Positions 24,907 to 33,870 of a DNA stretch of 64,000 nucleotides are shown here, piece by piece. This stretch comes from Archangium violaceum (GTDB taxonomy: Bacteria; Myxococcota; Myxococcia; Myxococcales; Myxococcaceae), in NCBI RefSeq assembly GCF_016887565.1, contig NZ_CP069396.1, positions 12,878,001 to 12,942,000 of the forward strand, given 5' to 3'. How positions within the stretch are numbered: the first letter of the stretch is position 1; each line of letters starts with the position of its first letter. The notes under the pieces are model-generated. The model did no database searches, was not told the origin of the DNA, and saw only the letters and a program-made list of their open reading frames with translations. The translations under genes and the position numbers were made by a program.

Positions 24907-25551
24907 ATGTTCGAGCCTCATGACAAGAAGACGAAGGGTGGCTCGCGAAACGGGGGCCCCAATCCGCCCGACCAACGGCGCGTGGTCCAGCCGCTGTCGG
25001 TGGTGAGAGGCAACCGGCCGCAGCCCACGCCTCCGTCTCCGCCCGGCCCGCCCCCCAACGGGGACGCGGTACCCGAGGTCGTCGAACAGCCGCAAAAGCC
25101 CGTCAGCACCGCCCCCTCCAGCACGCTCCTGCACCTGTGGGCGATGCTCAACCAGCGCACCCGCTGGTCGTCGCTGGTGGTGGTGCCCTCGCACGAGAGC
25201 TGCTCGGGCATGCAGGCGGCGCAGGCCATCCTCGAGGTGGGGAGCAAGCAGGGCAGCACGCCCATCCACTTCCTGGATGCCGAGGGCCTGGAGCTGGGCG
25301 CGGCCCAGCACGTGGTGGCGGAGATGATGGCGTACGTGGAGCAGGGGGACCGGGTGGTGGTCCTCATCGACTCCATCGTCTCCAACCCGGTGGGGCTGGA
25401 AGTGGCACTGGCGGCCGAGAAGGCGCTGCTGTGCGTGTCGCTCGGCACCTCGGACTACACCTCGGCGAGGCGTACGCTGGAGCTGGTCGGGAAGGAGCGC
25501 TTCCTGGGAAGCGTTACCCTGCAGCCCCCGTCTGGAGCCCCGAAGAAATGA
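24907..25551 (+). CDS. Unrecognised EPS protein, possibly a Wze-like fold without P-loop
   Basis: A 214-residue protein whose start is uncertain. The ATG at 24907 (MFEPHDKKTKGG) is chosen; ATG 24895 and ATG 24796 (overlapping the wzy stop as ATGA) are in frame but add low-GC, unlikely coding sequence. Residues 1-75 are disordered and Pro-rich. From about 85 the pattern WSSLVVVPSHESCSGMQAAQAILEVG, DRVVVLIDSIVSN and ALLCVSLGTSDYTSAR looks like the Rossmann-type core of CpsD/Wze tyrosine kinases with the Walker A loop missing. It may therefore be a pseudo-kinase partner of the kinase-less chain-length protein; this is inference. It overlaps the next gene as ATGA. Confidence 0.65.
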   Translation: MFEPHDKKTKGGSRNGGPNPPDQRRVVQPLSVVRGNRPQPTPPSPPGPPPNGDAVPEVVEQPQKPVSTAPSSTLLHLWAMLNQRTRWSSLVVVPSHESCSGMQAAQAILEVGSKQGSTPIHFLDAEGLELGAAQHVVAEMMAYVEQGDRVVVLIDSIVSNPVGLEVALAAEKALLCVSLGTSDYTSARRTLELVGKERFLGSVTLQPPSGAPKK

Positions 25552-27149
25552 GTGCAGCCCCCGGCGCCCCTGGCGCCGCTGTTCCCCCTCGGCCCGAGGC
25601 CTCGCGCCCGCGGCTGAGTGTGGTCGTTGCCACCTACAACCGCACGGAGCTCATCCAACGGCTGCTCGGACAGCTGGCCCGGCAGACGCTGGCGCCCTCC
25701 GAGTTCGAGGTGGTGGTGGTGGACGACGGCTCGCGCGAGCCGGCCGCGCCCCACCTGGAGAAGCTGAAGCTGCCCTACACCCTGCGCGTGGAGACGCAGG
25801 CCAACGCCGGCGCGGCGGCGGCCCGTCACCGCGGCGTGCTCGCGGCGCGCGGCGACGTGGTGCTCATCACGGATGACGACATGCAGGTGGCCGAGGACTT
25901 CCTCGCGCGGCACCTGGAGCGTCACCCCCGGGGCTCGCGCAACGTGGTCATCGGCGGCATCCGCCCGGATCCGGCCATCTCCGACATGCCGCTCTTCGAG
26001 CGGTGGTACGCGTGGCTCAACAACCGCATCGCCGCGAGCATGAGCGGCCCCAAGCGGCGCGCGCGCGGCTGGCAGCTCTTCACCGGCAACGTCTCCTTCC
26101 GCCGCGAGGACTACGTGGCGGCCGGCGGCTTCGACAAGAGCCTGGGCCAGTCGGAGGACATCGAGCTGGGCGTGCGCCTGGAGAAGGCGGGCTGCCGCTT
26201 CGAGTTCTGCACCGCGGCGTACGTGCTGCACGGCTCGGATCACACCAGCTTCGAGAAGTGGCTGAAGCGGGCGCACCGCTACGGCGTCTTCGACACGCAC
26301 CTGGCCGACAAGCACCCGGACGTGCCGCAGGTGGACCCCTGGCGCTACCTCTTCGAGATGAACCCGCTGGCCCGGCCGCTGCTGGCCGCGGCGGTGGTGG
26401 CGCCCGAGGCCACCCGCCCGGTGACGGAGGCGGTGATGGGGGCGGCGCGACTGGCGGACAAGGTGGGGTTGCGCAAGGCGGCCTTCGCGGGCACCTCGGT
26501 GGCCTACGTGATGGAGTACCTGCGTGGGGCGCGCGCCGAGGCGGGTTCGCTGCCGAAGGCGGCCGCGCGCGCGGCCCGCTTCGCGCTCACCGGCGGCAAG
26601 CCCGGCCAAGTGCTCAAGCTGGCGAAGGCGCTCAAGCAGGACGCGCTGGAGGTGGCGCGCTCCGAGTACGGCCAGCCGGGAGTGAAGGCGGTGGCCGCCA
26701 TGGTGCTCACCTCGGACGGCTTCCGCGTGCTGGCGCTGCAGCGGCTGCGCGAGGCGGCGCGCGGGCTGGGCATTCCGCTCGGCAACCACGCGCTGCGCGT
26801 GGCGCAGACGGCGGTGCTGGGTGTCGAAATCGGCAAGGACGTGGAGCTGGGCAGCGGCGTCTACTTCGTGCACAGCCTGGGCACCGTGGTGGGCGGCGAC
26901 GCGAAGGTGGGCAACCGCGTGCGCTTCTACGGCAACAACACCGTGGGCACCGCGAAGGATGACGGCTACCCCGTCATCGAGGATGACGTGTGGGTGGGCG
27001 CTGGAGCGCGCATCCTCGGCCCCATCACCATTGGCGCGCGCTCGCGCATCGGCGCCAACGCGGTGGTGCTCAAGGACGTTCCCCCGGACAGCGTGGCGGT
27101 GGGCATCCCCGCGCGCATCGTCCCGCGCAAGGACGTGGACGGCGAGTGA
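25548..27149 (+). CDS. Fused GT2 glycosyltransferase and serine-acetyltransferase-like domain
   Basis: A 533-residue fusion starting at the ATG at 25548, overlapping the upstream stop. Residues about 18-280 are GT2: VVVATYNRTELIQRLLGQL, VVVVDDGS, LITDDDMQV (DDD metal site), FTGNVSFRR, SEDIELGVRL. A linker with helical repeats leads to a left-handed beta-helix from about 424: KDVELGSGVYFVHS, VGNRVRFYGNNTVGT, VIEDDVWVGAGARILGP, the hexapeptide layout of CysE-like O-acetyltransferases. It should transfer a sugar and O-acetylate the unit or a sugar on it. In M. xanthus as I recall these are separate genes (EpsD- and EpsC-like). Stop and next start overlap by one base (TGATG). Confidence 0.88.
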   Translation: MSAAPGAPGAAVPPRPEASRPRLSVVVATYNRTELIQRLLGQLARQTLAPSEFEVVVVDDGSREPAAPHLEKLKLPYTLRVETQANAGAAAARHRGVLAARGDVVLITDDDMQVAEDFLARHLERHPRGSRNVVIGGIRPDPAISDMPLFERWYAWLNNRIAASMSGPKRRARGWQLFTGNVSFRREDYVAAGGFDKSLGQSEDIELGVRLEKAGCRFEFCTAAYVLHGSDHTSFEKWLKRAHRYGVFDTHLADKHPDVPQVDPWRYLFEMNPLARPLLAAAVVAPEATRPVTEAVMGAARLADKVGLRKAAFAGTSVAYVMEYLRGARAEAGSLPKAAARAARFALTGGKPGQVLKLAKALKQDALEVARSEYGQPGVKAVAAMVLTSDGFRVLALQRLREAARGLGIPLGNHALRVAQTAVLGVEIGKDVELGSGVYFVHSLGTVVGGDAKVGNRVRFYGNNTVGTAKDDGYPVIEDDVWVGAGARILGPITIGARSRIGANAVVLKDVPPDSVAVGIPARIVPRKDVDGE

Positions 27150-29881
27150 TGCGGCGGTCCGGTAGCAGCGGTGCATGGCGTGGAGCGAAGGCCCGGGTGG
27201 TCCTGCTGGCCGGGGTGTGGGCGTGCGCGCCGGTGCTGGGCTCGTGCAAGCGCGGCACCTCCGAGGCCCAGGCGGCGACCCCCGCGCAGGCCTCGCCCTC
27301 GGGCGTCTACGCCATTCCGGCGCTCACCGAGGTGGCCTACGCCAGCGGCCTCCAGCCCGGCTGGAAGGACGAGGGCTGGGCCGAGCGCGAGCTGAAGGAG
27401 CAGGCCCCCGCCAGGCTGCGCATGGAGAACCTGGGCGGGTGGATGCTGCACAAGACGGGCATCGAGGGCGAGTTCGGCGGACTCGCGCTGCGCTACCGCG
27501 CGCCCCAGGACTACGGGGAGTTCCTCGAGGTGCGGCTGGACTCCGAGGGCGAGACGCTCTTCCCCCGCGTGCGCGTGGACGGCACCCACGTGGCGCGCCG
27601 CGAGGGCGAGTGGGTGCAGCTCTTCGTCCCCCTCGAGCAGCTCAACCCCCAGAAGGTGCCCTTCTCCCGCATCGTCATCCGCGCCCACAAGAAGGTGGGC
27701 GGCGACTGGGTGGAGCTGGACCAGGTGGGCCTCACCGGCCCCGGTGGCATGACGCCCGCCGACGGCACCGCGCTGGTGGAGCAGGCGCGGCAGATGGACG
27801 GGTCGGCGCCCAAGCCCGTCATCGAGCCGGTGGAGCTGGCCTATGACAACGGCCTGCAGCCGGGCTGGGAGGACCATGGCTGGTCCGAGCGCGAGCTGAA
27901 GGGCGCCACCCCCGCGAAGCTGCACATGGCCAACCTGGGCGGCTGGGTGCTGCACAAGAAGGGCCTGCAGTCGGAGTACGGTGGGCTGACGCTGCGCTAC
28001 CACGCCCCGGCCAGCTTCGGCGACTTCCTCGAGGTGCGGCTGGACTCCGAGGGAGAGATGCTCTTTCCCCGCGTGCGGCTGGCGGACTCCTACGTCACCG
28101 CCCGCGACGGCGAGTGGACGCAGGTGTTCGTCCCCCTGTCGGAGCTCAACCCGGAGAAGCACCCCTTCACGCAGATCGTCCTGCGCGCGTACAAGAAGGT
28201 GAGCAACGAGCAGGTGGAGCTCAACCAGGTGGGCTTCGCCAACCTCGTCACGCCCACCGTGGCGCAGGCGCCCAAGGACGCGGCCGCCGTGGGCGGTGGC
28301 CGCGTGGCCTTCGGCGACGCGAAGGGGGCCAAGGTGGTGGTGGACTGCACCGCGCCCGTCCACCGCATCAGCCCGCTCATCTACGGCATCGCGTTCAACA
28401 ACATGCGCGAGACGAAGGACAGCCACCAGTGGGAGCTCGGCGCCACGGCGCGCCGCTGGGGCGGCAACCCCACCTCCCGTTACAACTGGAAGCTGGGCAA
28501 CGTCTGGAACACGGCCAACGACTACTTCTTCCGCAACATCATCGTCGCCACGCCGCAGTACACCTACGACAACTTCCTCCAGTCCAACCTGCAGCGCGGC
28601 GTGCAGACGGCGCTCACCGTCCCCATGCTGGGCTGGGTGTCCAAGGACGCCACCTCCATGGGCTTCCCCAGGACCGTCTTCGGCATGCAGCAGAAGATGG
28701 ACCCGGACGTGCCCGAGGCCGGCAATGGCATCGCGCCCTCGGGCGAGGCCCTCACGCCGCCCCAGCCCACGCAGACGAGCGTCGAGGCACCGCCCTCGTT
28801 CATCCACGAGTGGGTGCGCACCATCCGCGAGAAGGACAAGGCCCGCGGACGCAGCGTGCACATGTACCTGCTCGACAACGAGCCGATGCTCTGGAACACC
28901 ACGCACCGCGACGTGCACCCGGAGCCGGCCACCTACGACGAGCTGCTCGAGCGCACCATCGCCTACGGCACCGCCGTGCGGCAGGCGGACCCGGAGGCCA
29001 TCATCGCGGGCCCGGCCGAGTGGGGCTGGACGAACTACTTCAACTCGGCGGCGGACGTGGCCCCGGGCGGAAACAAGAAGGACCGCAAGGCGCACGGCAA
29101 CGTGCCGCTGCTGGCCTGGTACCTGAAGAAGCTCGCCGAGCACGAGAAGCAGACGGGCACCCGCATCCTCGACGTGGTGGACGTGCACTTCTACCCGCAG
29201 GGCGAGGGCATCGGCTTCGAGGAGACGGGCGCCACGGACCCCGACACCTCGGCGCGGCGCATCCGCTCCACCCGCGCGCTGTGGGACCCGACGTACAAGG
29301 ACGAGTCCTGGATCGACGACAAGGTCGAGCTGATTCCCCGCGTGAAGCGGTGGATCTCCGAGAACTACCCGGGCCGCGGCCTGTCGATTGGTGAGTACAA
29401 CTTCGGCGCGACGAAGCACATGAGCGGCGGGCTCGCGCAGGCCGAGGCACTGGGCCGCTTCGCCGAGCAGAACCTCACCTCGGCGTTCCACTTCACCTAC
29501 CCGCCCTTCCGCAGCCCCACGTTCTGGGCGTTCCGCGCCTTCCGCAATTTCGACGGCAAGGGCGGGCGCTTCCAGGACAACTACGTGCCCTCCAGCTTCG
29601 AGAAGCCCGCGGAGGGCCAGGGCATGTCGCTGTTCGCCTCGCGCAGCGACGACGGCAAGCGGCTGGTGGCCGTCGCCCTCAACCTGGAGGCGGACGTGGC
29701 TCGCAATGCCCAGGTGGAATTCAGGGGCTGCGGCGACGTGCGGAGCGCCCGGGTATTGGGCTACGCCGGTGAGCCCTCGGGCTTCTCCGAGCGCAAGTCC
29801 TTCTTCCAGTCCGGCGGCAACATGCAGGTGCTGCTCCCGCCCTGGTCCATGACCATCCTGGACATCACGATCGCCAAGTGA
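27149..29881 (+). CDS. Exported GH44 glycoside hydrolase with duplicated N-terminal domain
   Basis: A 910-residue exported protein, last gene of the EPS operon. The signal (VVLLAGVWACAPVLGSC) ends in a probable lipobox. Two similar beta-sandwich-like repeats follow at about 55-200 and 222-372, each starting A..GLQPGW.D.GW.ERELK and containing LHKxGxxxEFGGLxLRY. The catalytic region from about 385 matches GH44: WGGNPTSRYNWK, LDNEPMLWNTTHRDVHP with acid Glu578, and SIGEYNFGAT with nucleophile Glu749. GH44 enzymes cut beta-1,4-glucan, xyloglucan or mannan. In this cluster it probably trims or releases EPS, as EpsB is proposed to do in M. xanthus. It ends ten bases from the opposing unknown gene, with no terminator seen. 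Confidence 0.88.
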   Translation: MRRSGSSGAWRGAKARVVLLAGVWACAPVLGSCKRGTSEAQAATPAQASPSGVYAIPALTEVAYASGLQPGWKDEGWAERELKEQAPARLRMENLGGWMLHKTGIEGEFGGLALRYRAPQDYGEFLEVRLDSEGETLFPRVRVDGTHVARREGEWVQLFVPLEQLNPQKVPFSRIVIRAHKKVGGDWVELDQVGLTGPGGMTPADGTALVEQARQMDGSAPKPVIEPVELAYDNGLQPGWEDHGWSERELKGATPAKLHMANLGGWVLHKKGLQSEYGGLTLRYHAPASFGDFLEVRLDSEGEMLFPRVRLADSYVTARDGEWTQVFVPLSELNPEKHPFTQIVLRAYKKVSNEQVELNQVGFANLVTPTVAQAPKDAAAVGGGRVAFGDAKGAKVVVDCTAPVHRISPLIYGIAFNNMRETKDSHQWELGATARRWGGNPTSRYNWKLGNVWNTANDYFFRNIIVATPQYTYDNFLQSNLQRGVQTALTVPMLGWVSKDATSMGFPRTVFGMQQKMDPDVPEAGNGIAPSGEALTPPQPTQTSVEAPPSFIHEWVRTIREKDKARGRSVHMYLLDNEPMLWNTTHRDVHPEPATYDELLERTIAYGTAVRQADPEAIIAGPAEWGWTNYFNSAADVAPGGNKKDRKAHGNVPLLAWYLKKLAEHEKQTGTRILDVVDVHFYPQGEGIGFEETGATDPDTSARRIRSTRALWDPTYKDESWIDDKVELIPRVKRWISENYPGRGLSIGEYNFGATKHMSGGLAQAEALGRFAEQNLTSAFHFTYPPFRSPTFWAFRAFRNFDGKGGRFQDNYVPSSFEKPAEGQGMSLFASRSDDGKRLVAVALNLEADVARNAQVEFRGCGDVRSARVLGYAGEPSGFSERKSFFQSGGNMQVLLPPWSMTILDITIAK

Positions 29882-29891
29882 GCGCCGGGCG

Positions 29892-30590
29892 TCAGCCCTC
29901 CACGTGCTCGCAGTTCTCCCAGCGGGGCCAGCCCCGCTCCCGGGAGAGCGCCCGACCCCACGACACGAGCCCATCACGCTTCGCGTTGCCCATCACATGG
30001 GAGAACAGCGCCAGCGCCTCGCCGCCGTCCGGCGCCAGCCAGTGCAGCGAGAGAGAAGCGCACCCCTCTCCCTGGCGTCCATCGGGGCCTATCGAGCAGC
30101 GGGAGAAGGTGAGGTCGACACGCTTGAACGCCAGGCCCTCGTACAGGGTCTCCACGAGCCCGAGGCGCGCATCCAACGACAGGTCCTGGCCGCCGTCGGC
30201 GAAGAGGACGGTGGTCTTCGAGGGGCGCTGCGCGAGCGTGGCGTTCGCCAGCCACAGCGCATCGAGCAGCACGTGCATCTCCGCGGATTTCAACCAGTGC
30301 GCCTTCATGACGTCGAAGCCGGAGACCCGGGCTTGCTCCTCCGACTCCTCGACGTACAGGCTCGCGACGAGGCCGAGTTTCTCCGTGCCCCGGACCTCGA
30401 CGGTCGGCTCCAACTGGCCCCCCGTGATGGGGTGGGGCGGCAACACGAGCGATCCCAGCAGGGCCCGCACGTGCAGGGCGATGTCCTCGGGCGGGAGCGT
30501 GCGCAGGAAGGCGGCCTCGGCCTCGGAGTCCACTCCCGCGTGGAGAATGGCGTAGGCGCGCGGGTTGGCACGCGCGAGATTCCTGTCCAT
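29892..30590 (-). CDS. Unknown protein coupled to the AAA-TOPRIM operon
   Basis: A 232-residue soluble protein starting at the ATG at 30590, with GAGGG eight bases ahead that overlaps the end of the preceding gene; only 13 bases separate them. No signal peptide or membrane helix is present, and no known motif is recognised. Visible features are a strand-rich middle (TVEVRGTEKLGLVASLY), TVLFADGGQDLSLDARLG and a Cys/Trp-bearing C-terminus (SRERGWPRWENCEHVEG). Its tight link to the ATPase and TOPRIM genes suggests a third component, such as an effector, regulator or antitoxin-like protein. That role is inferred from context only. Confidence 0.65.
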   Translation of the reverse strand: MDRNLARANPRAYAILHAGVDSEAEAAFLRTLPPEDIALHVRALLGSLVLPPHPITGGQLEPTVEVRGTEKLGLVASLYVEESEEQARVSGFDVMKAHWLKSAEMHVLLDALWLANATLAQRPSKTTVLFADGGQDLSLDARLGLVETLYEGLAFKRVDLTFSRCSIGPDGRQGEGCASLSLHWLAPDGGEALALFSHVMGNAKRDGLVSWGRALSRERGWPRWENCEHVEG

Positions 30591-30603
30591 CTGTGAGCCC
30601 TCT

Positions 30604-31224
30604 TCACGAGCCTCCGTCAGGTTCGACGGGGGCCGGAGGAGGAGTAACAGCGAGGCCCAAGAGGCGCTCGACTTCGCGAAAGAGTTTGTCGAAGGAGCCC
30701 GCGCGTCGCGCGGTCGTCAGGTCGAAGAGGCTCGTCAGGGCAGGCTGATCGATCGTTTCACTATAACCGTCCACCATGTGATGACTCAGCCAGCCCTTCG
30801 CATCTCGAACCTCCTCGGGCGCGGGCGGAGGGGCAAGATCTCCTGGAAGACCTCGTCGGCCACGCAGCGACTCCGCGGCAACCAGGAACCAAGCCTCGTA
30901 CTCACGCTTCGCGACGACCACCGAAATGTCACGATCCGGGCGGTGCTCTCTCGCCTTGGTCAGGAGCCTGGGGCCCAGCACACAGGGAAGGTCGTCATCC
31001 GCATCGAGCAGGATGAGGATTCGCCCATCGTCCCCCACCTTTCTCGCCATGAACTCGACGGCGCGCTGGAGTCCCTCCTCCTTGACGAGTTGCCCCCGGG
31101 GGACTCGATGTGGAGGCAAGACAACGGGATTCAGTGCGGGTGCCAGCTCTTGCAGGATCCTCCGCAAGAGGATGGGGACCGACGCGACCTCTCCATGGCC
31201 CTCGACGATGAGCCCTACCTTCAT
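30604..31224 (-). CDS. DUF4276 TOPRIM-fold protein
   Basis: A 206-residue protein; the ATG at 31224 overlaps the ATPase stop (TGATG). KVGLIVEGHGEV carries the TOPRIM Glu and ILILLDADDDLPC the acidic DxD block, the two metal-binding parts of the OLD-type TOPRIM nuclease fold, to which DUF4276 is assigned. VVAKREYEAWFLVAA and a long helical end follow. AAA ATPase plus TOPRIM protein pairs occur as OLD, Gabija and PARIS-like phage-defence modules, in which the nuclease is held in check by the ATPase. Nuclease activity here is inferred. The next gene starts 13 bases downstream. Confidence 0.85.
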   Translation of the reverse strand: MKVGLIVEGHGEVASVPILLRRILQELAPALNPVVLPPHRVPRGQLVKEEGLQRAVEFMARKVGDDGRILILLDADDDLPCVLGPRLLTKAREHRPDRDISVVVAKREYEAWFLVAAESLRGRRGLPGDLAPPPAPEEVRDAKGWLSHHMVDGYSETIDQPALTSLFDLTTARRAGSFDKLFREVERLLGLAVTPPPAPVEPDGGS

Positions 31225-32459
31225 CAGGCCTCCAGCTCGAAGAGGTGGAGCTGGTTGGGCTCGGGAACGGCTTCGAGCTCGGGCGTCAGCTGGTTCGTCT
31301 TCAACAGCTCGCCGGCCGTGTAGAGCCGATCCTTGAGAGAGGAGCGCGTGGCCTCGTCGAGCCGGGCAATGAAGGTCTTCCCCTTCTCGGCGACGACCGA
31401 GACGATCTCCTCGGCGGAGACATCGGAAGCATCGAGGAGCTCAGGGCTATGGCTCGTCACGATCACCTGCGCATGCCGTGAGCCATCGCGAAGGGCATCT
31501 CGCAGGATTCCCGCCGCAGCGGGATGCAGCGCGACCTCGGGCTCCTCGATACCCACGAGGCGCACACGATCCTCGACCCTGGCCTGGAGGAGGGCAACGA
31601 GGATACCCAGCGCCCGCAGGGTCCCGTCGGACATGTTGATCGCCGGGAAGCGCCAGGGATCCTTGGAGCCCTCGACGTGCTGACGGAACTCCAGGGTCTC
31701 CATGTGCCCGACGCGCTTGGGATCCACACCCTCCAACCCCGGCACGATACGGCTGAGGTACTCCTCGATGCGCCGCTTCGTACTCCCTCCGTCCAGCTTC
31801 TCCAGGCGCTCGAGCACGCTCGACAGGTTGAGACCATCGCGTGCGAGCAGCTCGCCCTTGTCGGGAGCTTGAAGAGCTCGAATCTTGTCCGGATTCAGGT
31901 TGTAGAACCCCATGTTCGAGAGCACGTCGAACACGGGACGGAACTCCGGCAGACCCGCGGCGTTGACGAGGTACAGGCGATCATCCGAGCCCGGTGGCGC
32001 GATGGGGGTGGGCTTGATGACGACCTCGCCCTCACGCACGAGGTACCGTGCATTCCCTACCTTGCACTCCTCTCTCTGGACCGCATAGTCACCATGGGAG
32101 CGCGCGCCCACCTCGAATGAGAAGTGCCCCCACTCCCCGTCGGGGAGCTGGAACTCGATCCGGATACCGAAGTGGGTGGGATGGCCGCTGGACCTCCGAC
32201 GCACCTCGTGCACACCACCGCGATCTCGCAGGGCGTGATCGAGTGAAGTCCGCAGAGCGTCGGTGATGAGCCGCAGCGCATCCAGGAAATTGCTCTTTCC
32301 GGAACCGTTCGGACCCACGAGGAACGTCAGGGGCCCGAGCTCCACGTCACATGCGGCGATGCTGCGGTAGTTGCGCAGCCGTACGCGTGTCAGAAACGGT
32401 ACGCGCTTCCTCGGCACGTTGAACAAGGAGGTCTGCCCAGGAGTCTCAGGCGCTGGCAT
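31224..32459 (-). CDS. RecF/OLD-like AAA ATPase
   Basis: A 411-residue ABC-type AAA ATPase. The start is the ATG at 32459 (MPAPETPGQTSLFNVPRK). RVRLRNYRSIAACDVELG leads to Walker A GPNGSGKS (49-56); then a long coiled-coil or lid region, the signature MSDGTLRALGILVALL, Walker B VRLVGIEEPEVALHP and the H-loop IVTSHSPELLD. A C-terminal tail (LLKTNQLTPELEAVPEPNQ) is typical for ATPases partnered with DUF4276. It probably senses damaged or foreign DNA or proteins and gates the TOPRIM partner. First gene of a three-gene coupled operon; 108 bases separate it from the ATP-grasp gene upstream on the same strand. Confidence 0.88.
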   Translation of the reverse strand: MPAPETPGQTSLFNVPRKRVPFLTRVRLRNYRSIAACDVELGPLTFLVGPNGSGKSNFLDALRLITDALRTSLDHALRDRGGVHEVRRRSSGHPTHFGIRIEFQLPDGEWGHFSFEVGARSHGDYAVQREECKVGNARYLVREGEVVIKPTPIAPPGSDDRLYLVNAAGLPEFRPVFDVLSNMGFYNLNPDKIRALQAPDKGELLARDGLNLSSVLERLEKLDGGSTKRRIEEYLSRIVPGLEGVDPKRVGHMETLEFRQHVEGSKDPWRFPAINMSDGTLRALGILVALLQARVEDRVRLVGIEEPEVALHPAAAGILRDALRDGSRHAQVIVTSHSPELLDASDVSAEEIVSVVAEKGKTFIARLDEATRSSLKDRLYTAGELLKTNQLTPELEAVPEPNQLHLFELEA

Positions 32460-32567
32460 CAGAACTCTCCAATGACGCCTCCAGGGCTGACGACAGCTCG
32501 GTATCCACGGGCGGCAGCGTAGACGAATGTGCGCGGCCCGCAAGCCCGCGGATTCCTCCGCCCCGCC

Positions 32568-33848
32568 CTACTTGTCGAGCACCATGGTGCGGATGAAGCC
32601 CTTCGGGTGCCTCGCGTACGAGCGCAGGTGCATGGCCACGTCCACCATCCACGGTACCCAGTCACCCGTGTCCAGCACCGCGTCCACCGCCCGCTCCCGG
32701 TTGCGCGCGTACCACTCGCGCCAGTACCGCACCTCGTCTCCCGACAGCCGCCCCGACAGGCCCTGCGCCCTCAACAGCAGCTCGAAGATGCCCCGGTGGC
32801 AGTAGATGTACTGGCCCCCGCCCTTCCACTGCAGCGCCTCGCGCGCCAGGTCTCCCAGCTGCGCCTCGTGCCCGCATGCCGCCTCGTACACGAACAGCGG
32901 CAGCGGACTGCCCCGCGCGATGTCGAAGCCCATCTGGCTGTAGAAGCGCGGGTTGAAGTCGATGAGCAGCTGCTTCCCGCCCGCCCGGATGAACTCGACC
33001 TCGAACGTGCCGTGGTAGCCCAGCTTCTTGCACAGGGCCCGCACCTTCTCCGCCACCTCCACGTCCACCGGCACTTCCTCGAAGCACAGGCCGATGCCCA
33101 GCTTGCGCGGCCGCTGCAACACCTTCACCGCCCCGCGCGCCACGAACAGCTCGCCCGTCCGGTCCACGAAGCCGCTCAGACTGAAGATGTTCTGCGCCGC
33201 CTCCGTGTAGAACGCCTGCACCATCGGCCGGTTCGCCCGCGCGTCGTACTCCATCAGCTTGCGCCCGTACCGGTTGCGCTCCAGGAACTCGCGGTAGCGC
33301 GGCAACAGCTCGCTCGCGCGCTCCACCTGCGAGCCCTTCACGTGGCTCTCGAACAGAATCTGCGTCTGCGGCTTGAGCAGCACCGGGAAGCGCGCCTGGG
33401 CCGCCACCTTCTCCAGGTCCGCCTCCCCCTCGGGGAACCACGTGTCCGGCACATCCAGCCCCACGTCCTTGCACAGGTCGTGGAGCTTCTGCTTGTTCAG
33501 CAGCCCGTAGATGACGTCCACCCCCGGCTGGTACATCCGGAAGTGCTTCCCCAGCTCCTCCCGGTGCAGGGCGAACAGCCACGCCATGTCATCGCTCGTG
33601 GGGTACAGCACGTGCCCGGGCTCCGCCTCGCCAAAGCGCAACAGCCACTCCAGGAACGCGTCCGAGTCCCCCACCTCCGGGCACTCCACCCGCCGCGTCA
33701 CGTAGCGGCTCCAGCGCGCGGGCGCCAACAGCTTGGACTCGGCCACGGTGACCGGAATGCCCCGACGGCCCAGGCACCTCACCGCGGCCAGGGTGCCGTA
33801 GTAGTCGGCCATCGTCAGCAGGATGGGGGGACGGACCAGCTTCGTCAT
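32568..33848 (-). CDS. ATP-grasp family ligase
   Basis: A 426-residue protein of the carbamoyl-phosphate-synthase-like ATP-grasp fold: N-terminal pre-ATP-grasp domain (PPILLTMADYYGTLAAVRCLGRRG), ATP-grasp core with FPVLLKPQTQ, and FEVEFIRAGGKQLLIDFNPRF, which carries the metal-binding Glu and Asn. Such enzymes join an acid to an amine or hydroxyl with ATP and often act in sugar modification or peptide capping. The substrate is unknown. It is the third gene after GT26 and acyltransferase on the minus strand (22 bases downstream of the acyltransferase), so a surface-sugar decoration role is likely but inferred. Confidence 0.82.
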   Translation of the reverse strand: MTKLVRPPILLTMADYYGTLAAVRCLGRRGIPVTVAESKLLAPARWSRYVTRRVECPEVGDSDAFLEWLLRFGEAEPGHVLYPTSDDMAWLFALHREELGKHFRMYQPGVDVIYGLLNKQKLHDLCKDVGLDVPDTWFPEGEADLEKVAAQARFPVLLKPQTQILFESHVKGSQVERASELLPRYREFLERNRYGRKLMEYDARANRPMVQAFYTEAAQNIFSLSGFVDRTGELFVARGAVKVLQRPRKLGIGLCFEEVPVDVEVAEKVRALCKKLGYHGTFEVEFIRAGGKQLLIDFNPRFYSQMGFDIARGSPLPLFVYEAACGHEAQLGDLAREALQWKGGGQYIYCHRGIFELLLRAQGLSGRLSGDEVRYWREWYARNRERAVDAVLDTGDWVPWMVDVAMHLRSYARHPKGFIRTMVLDK

Positions 33849-33870
33849 GGTGTCGGATTTCCTCGTGGGC

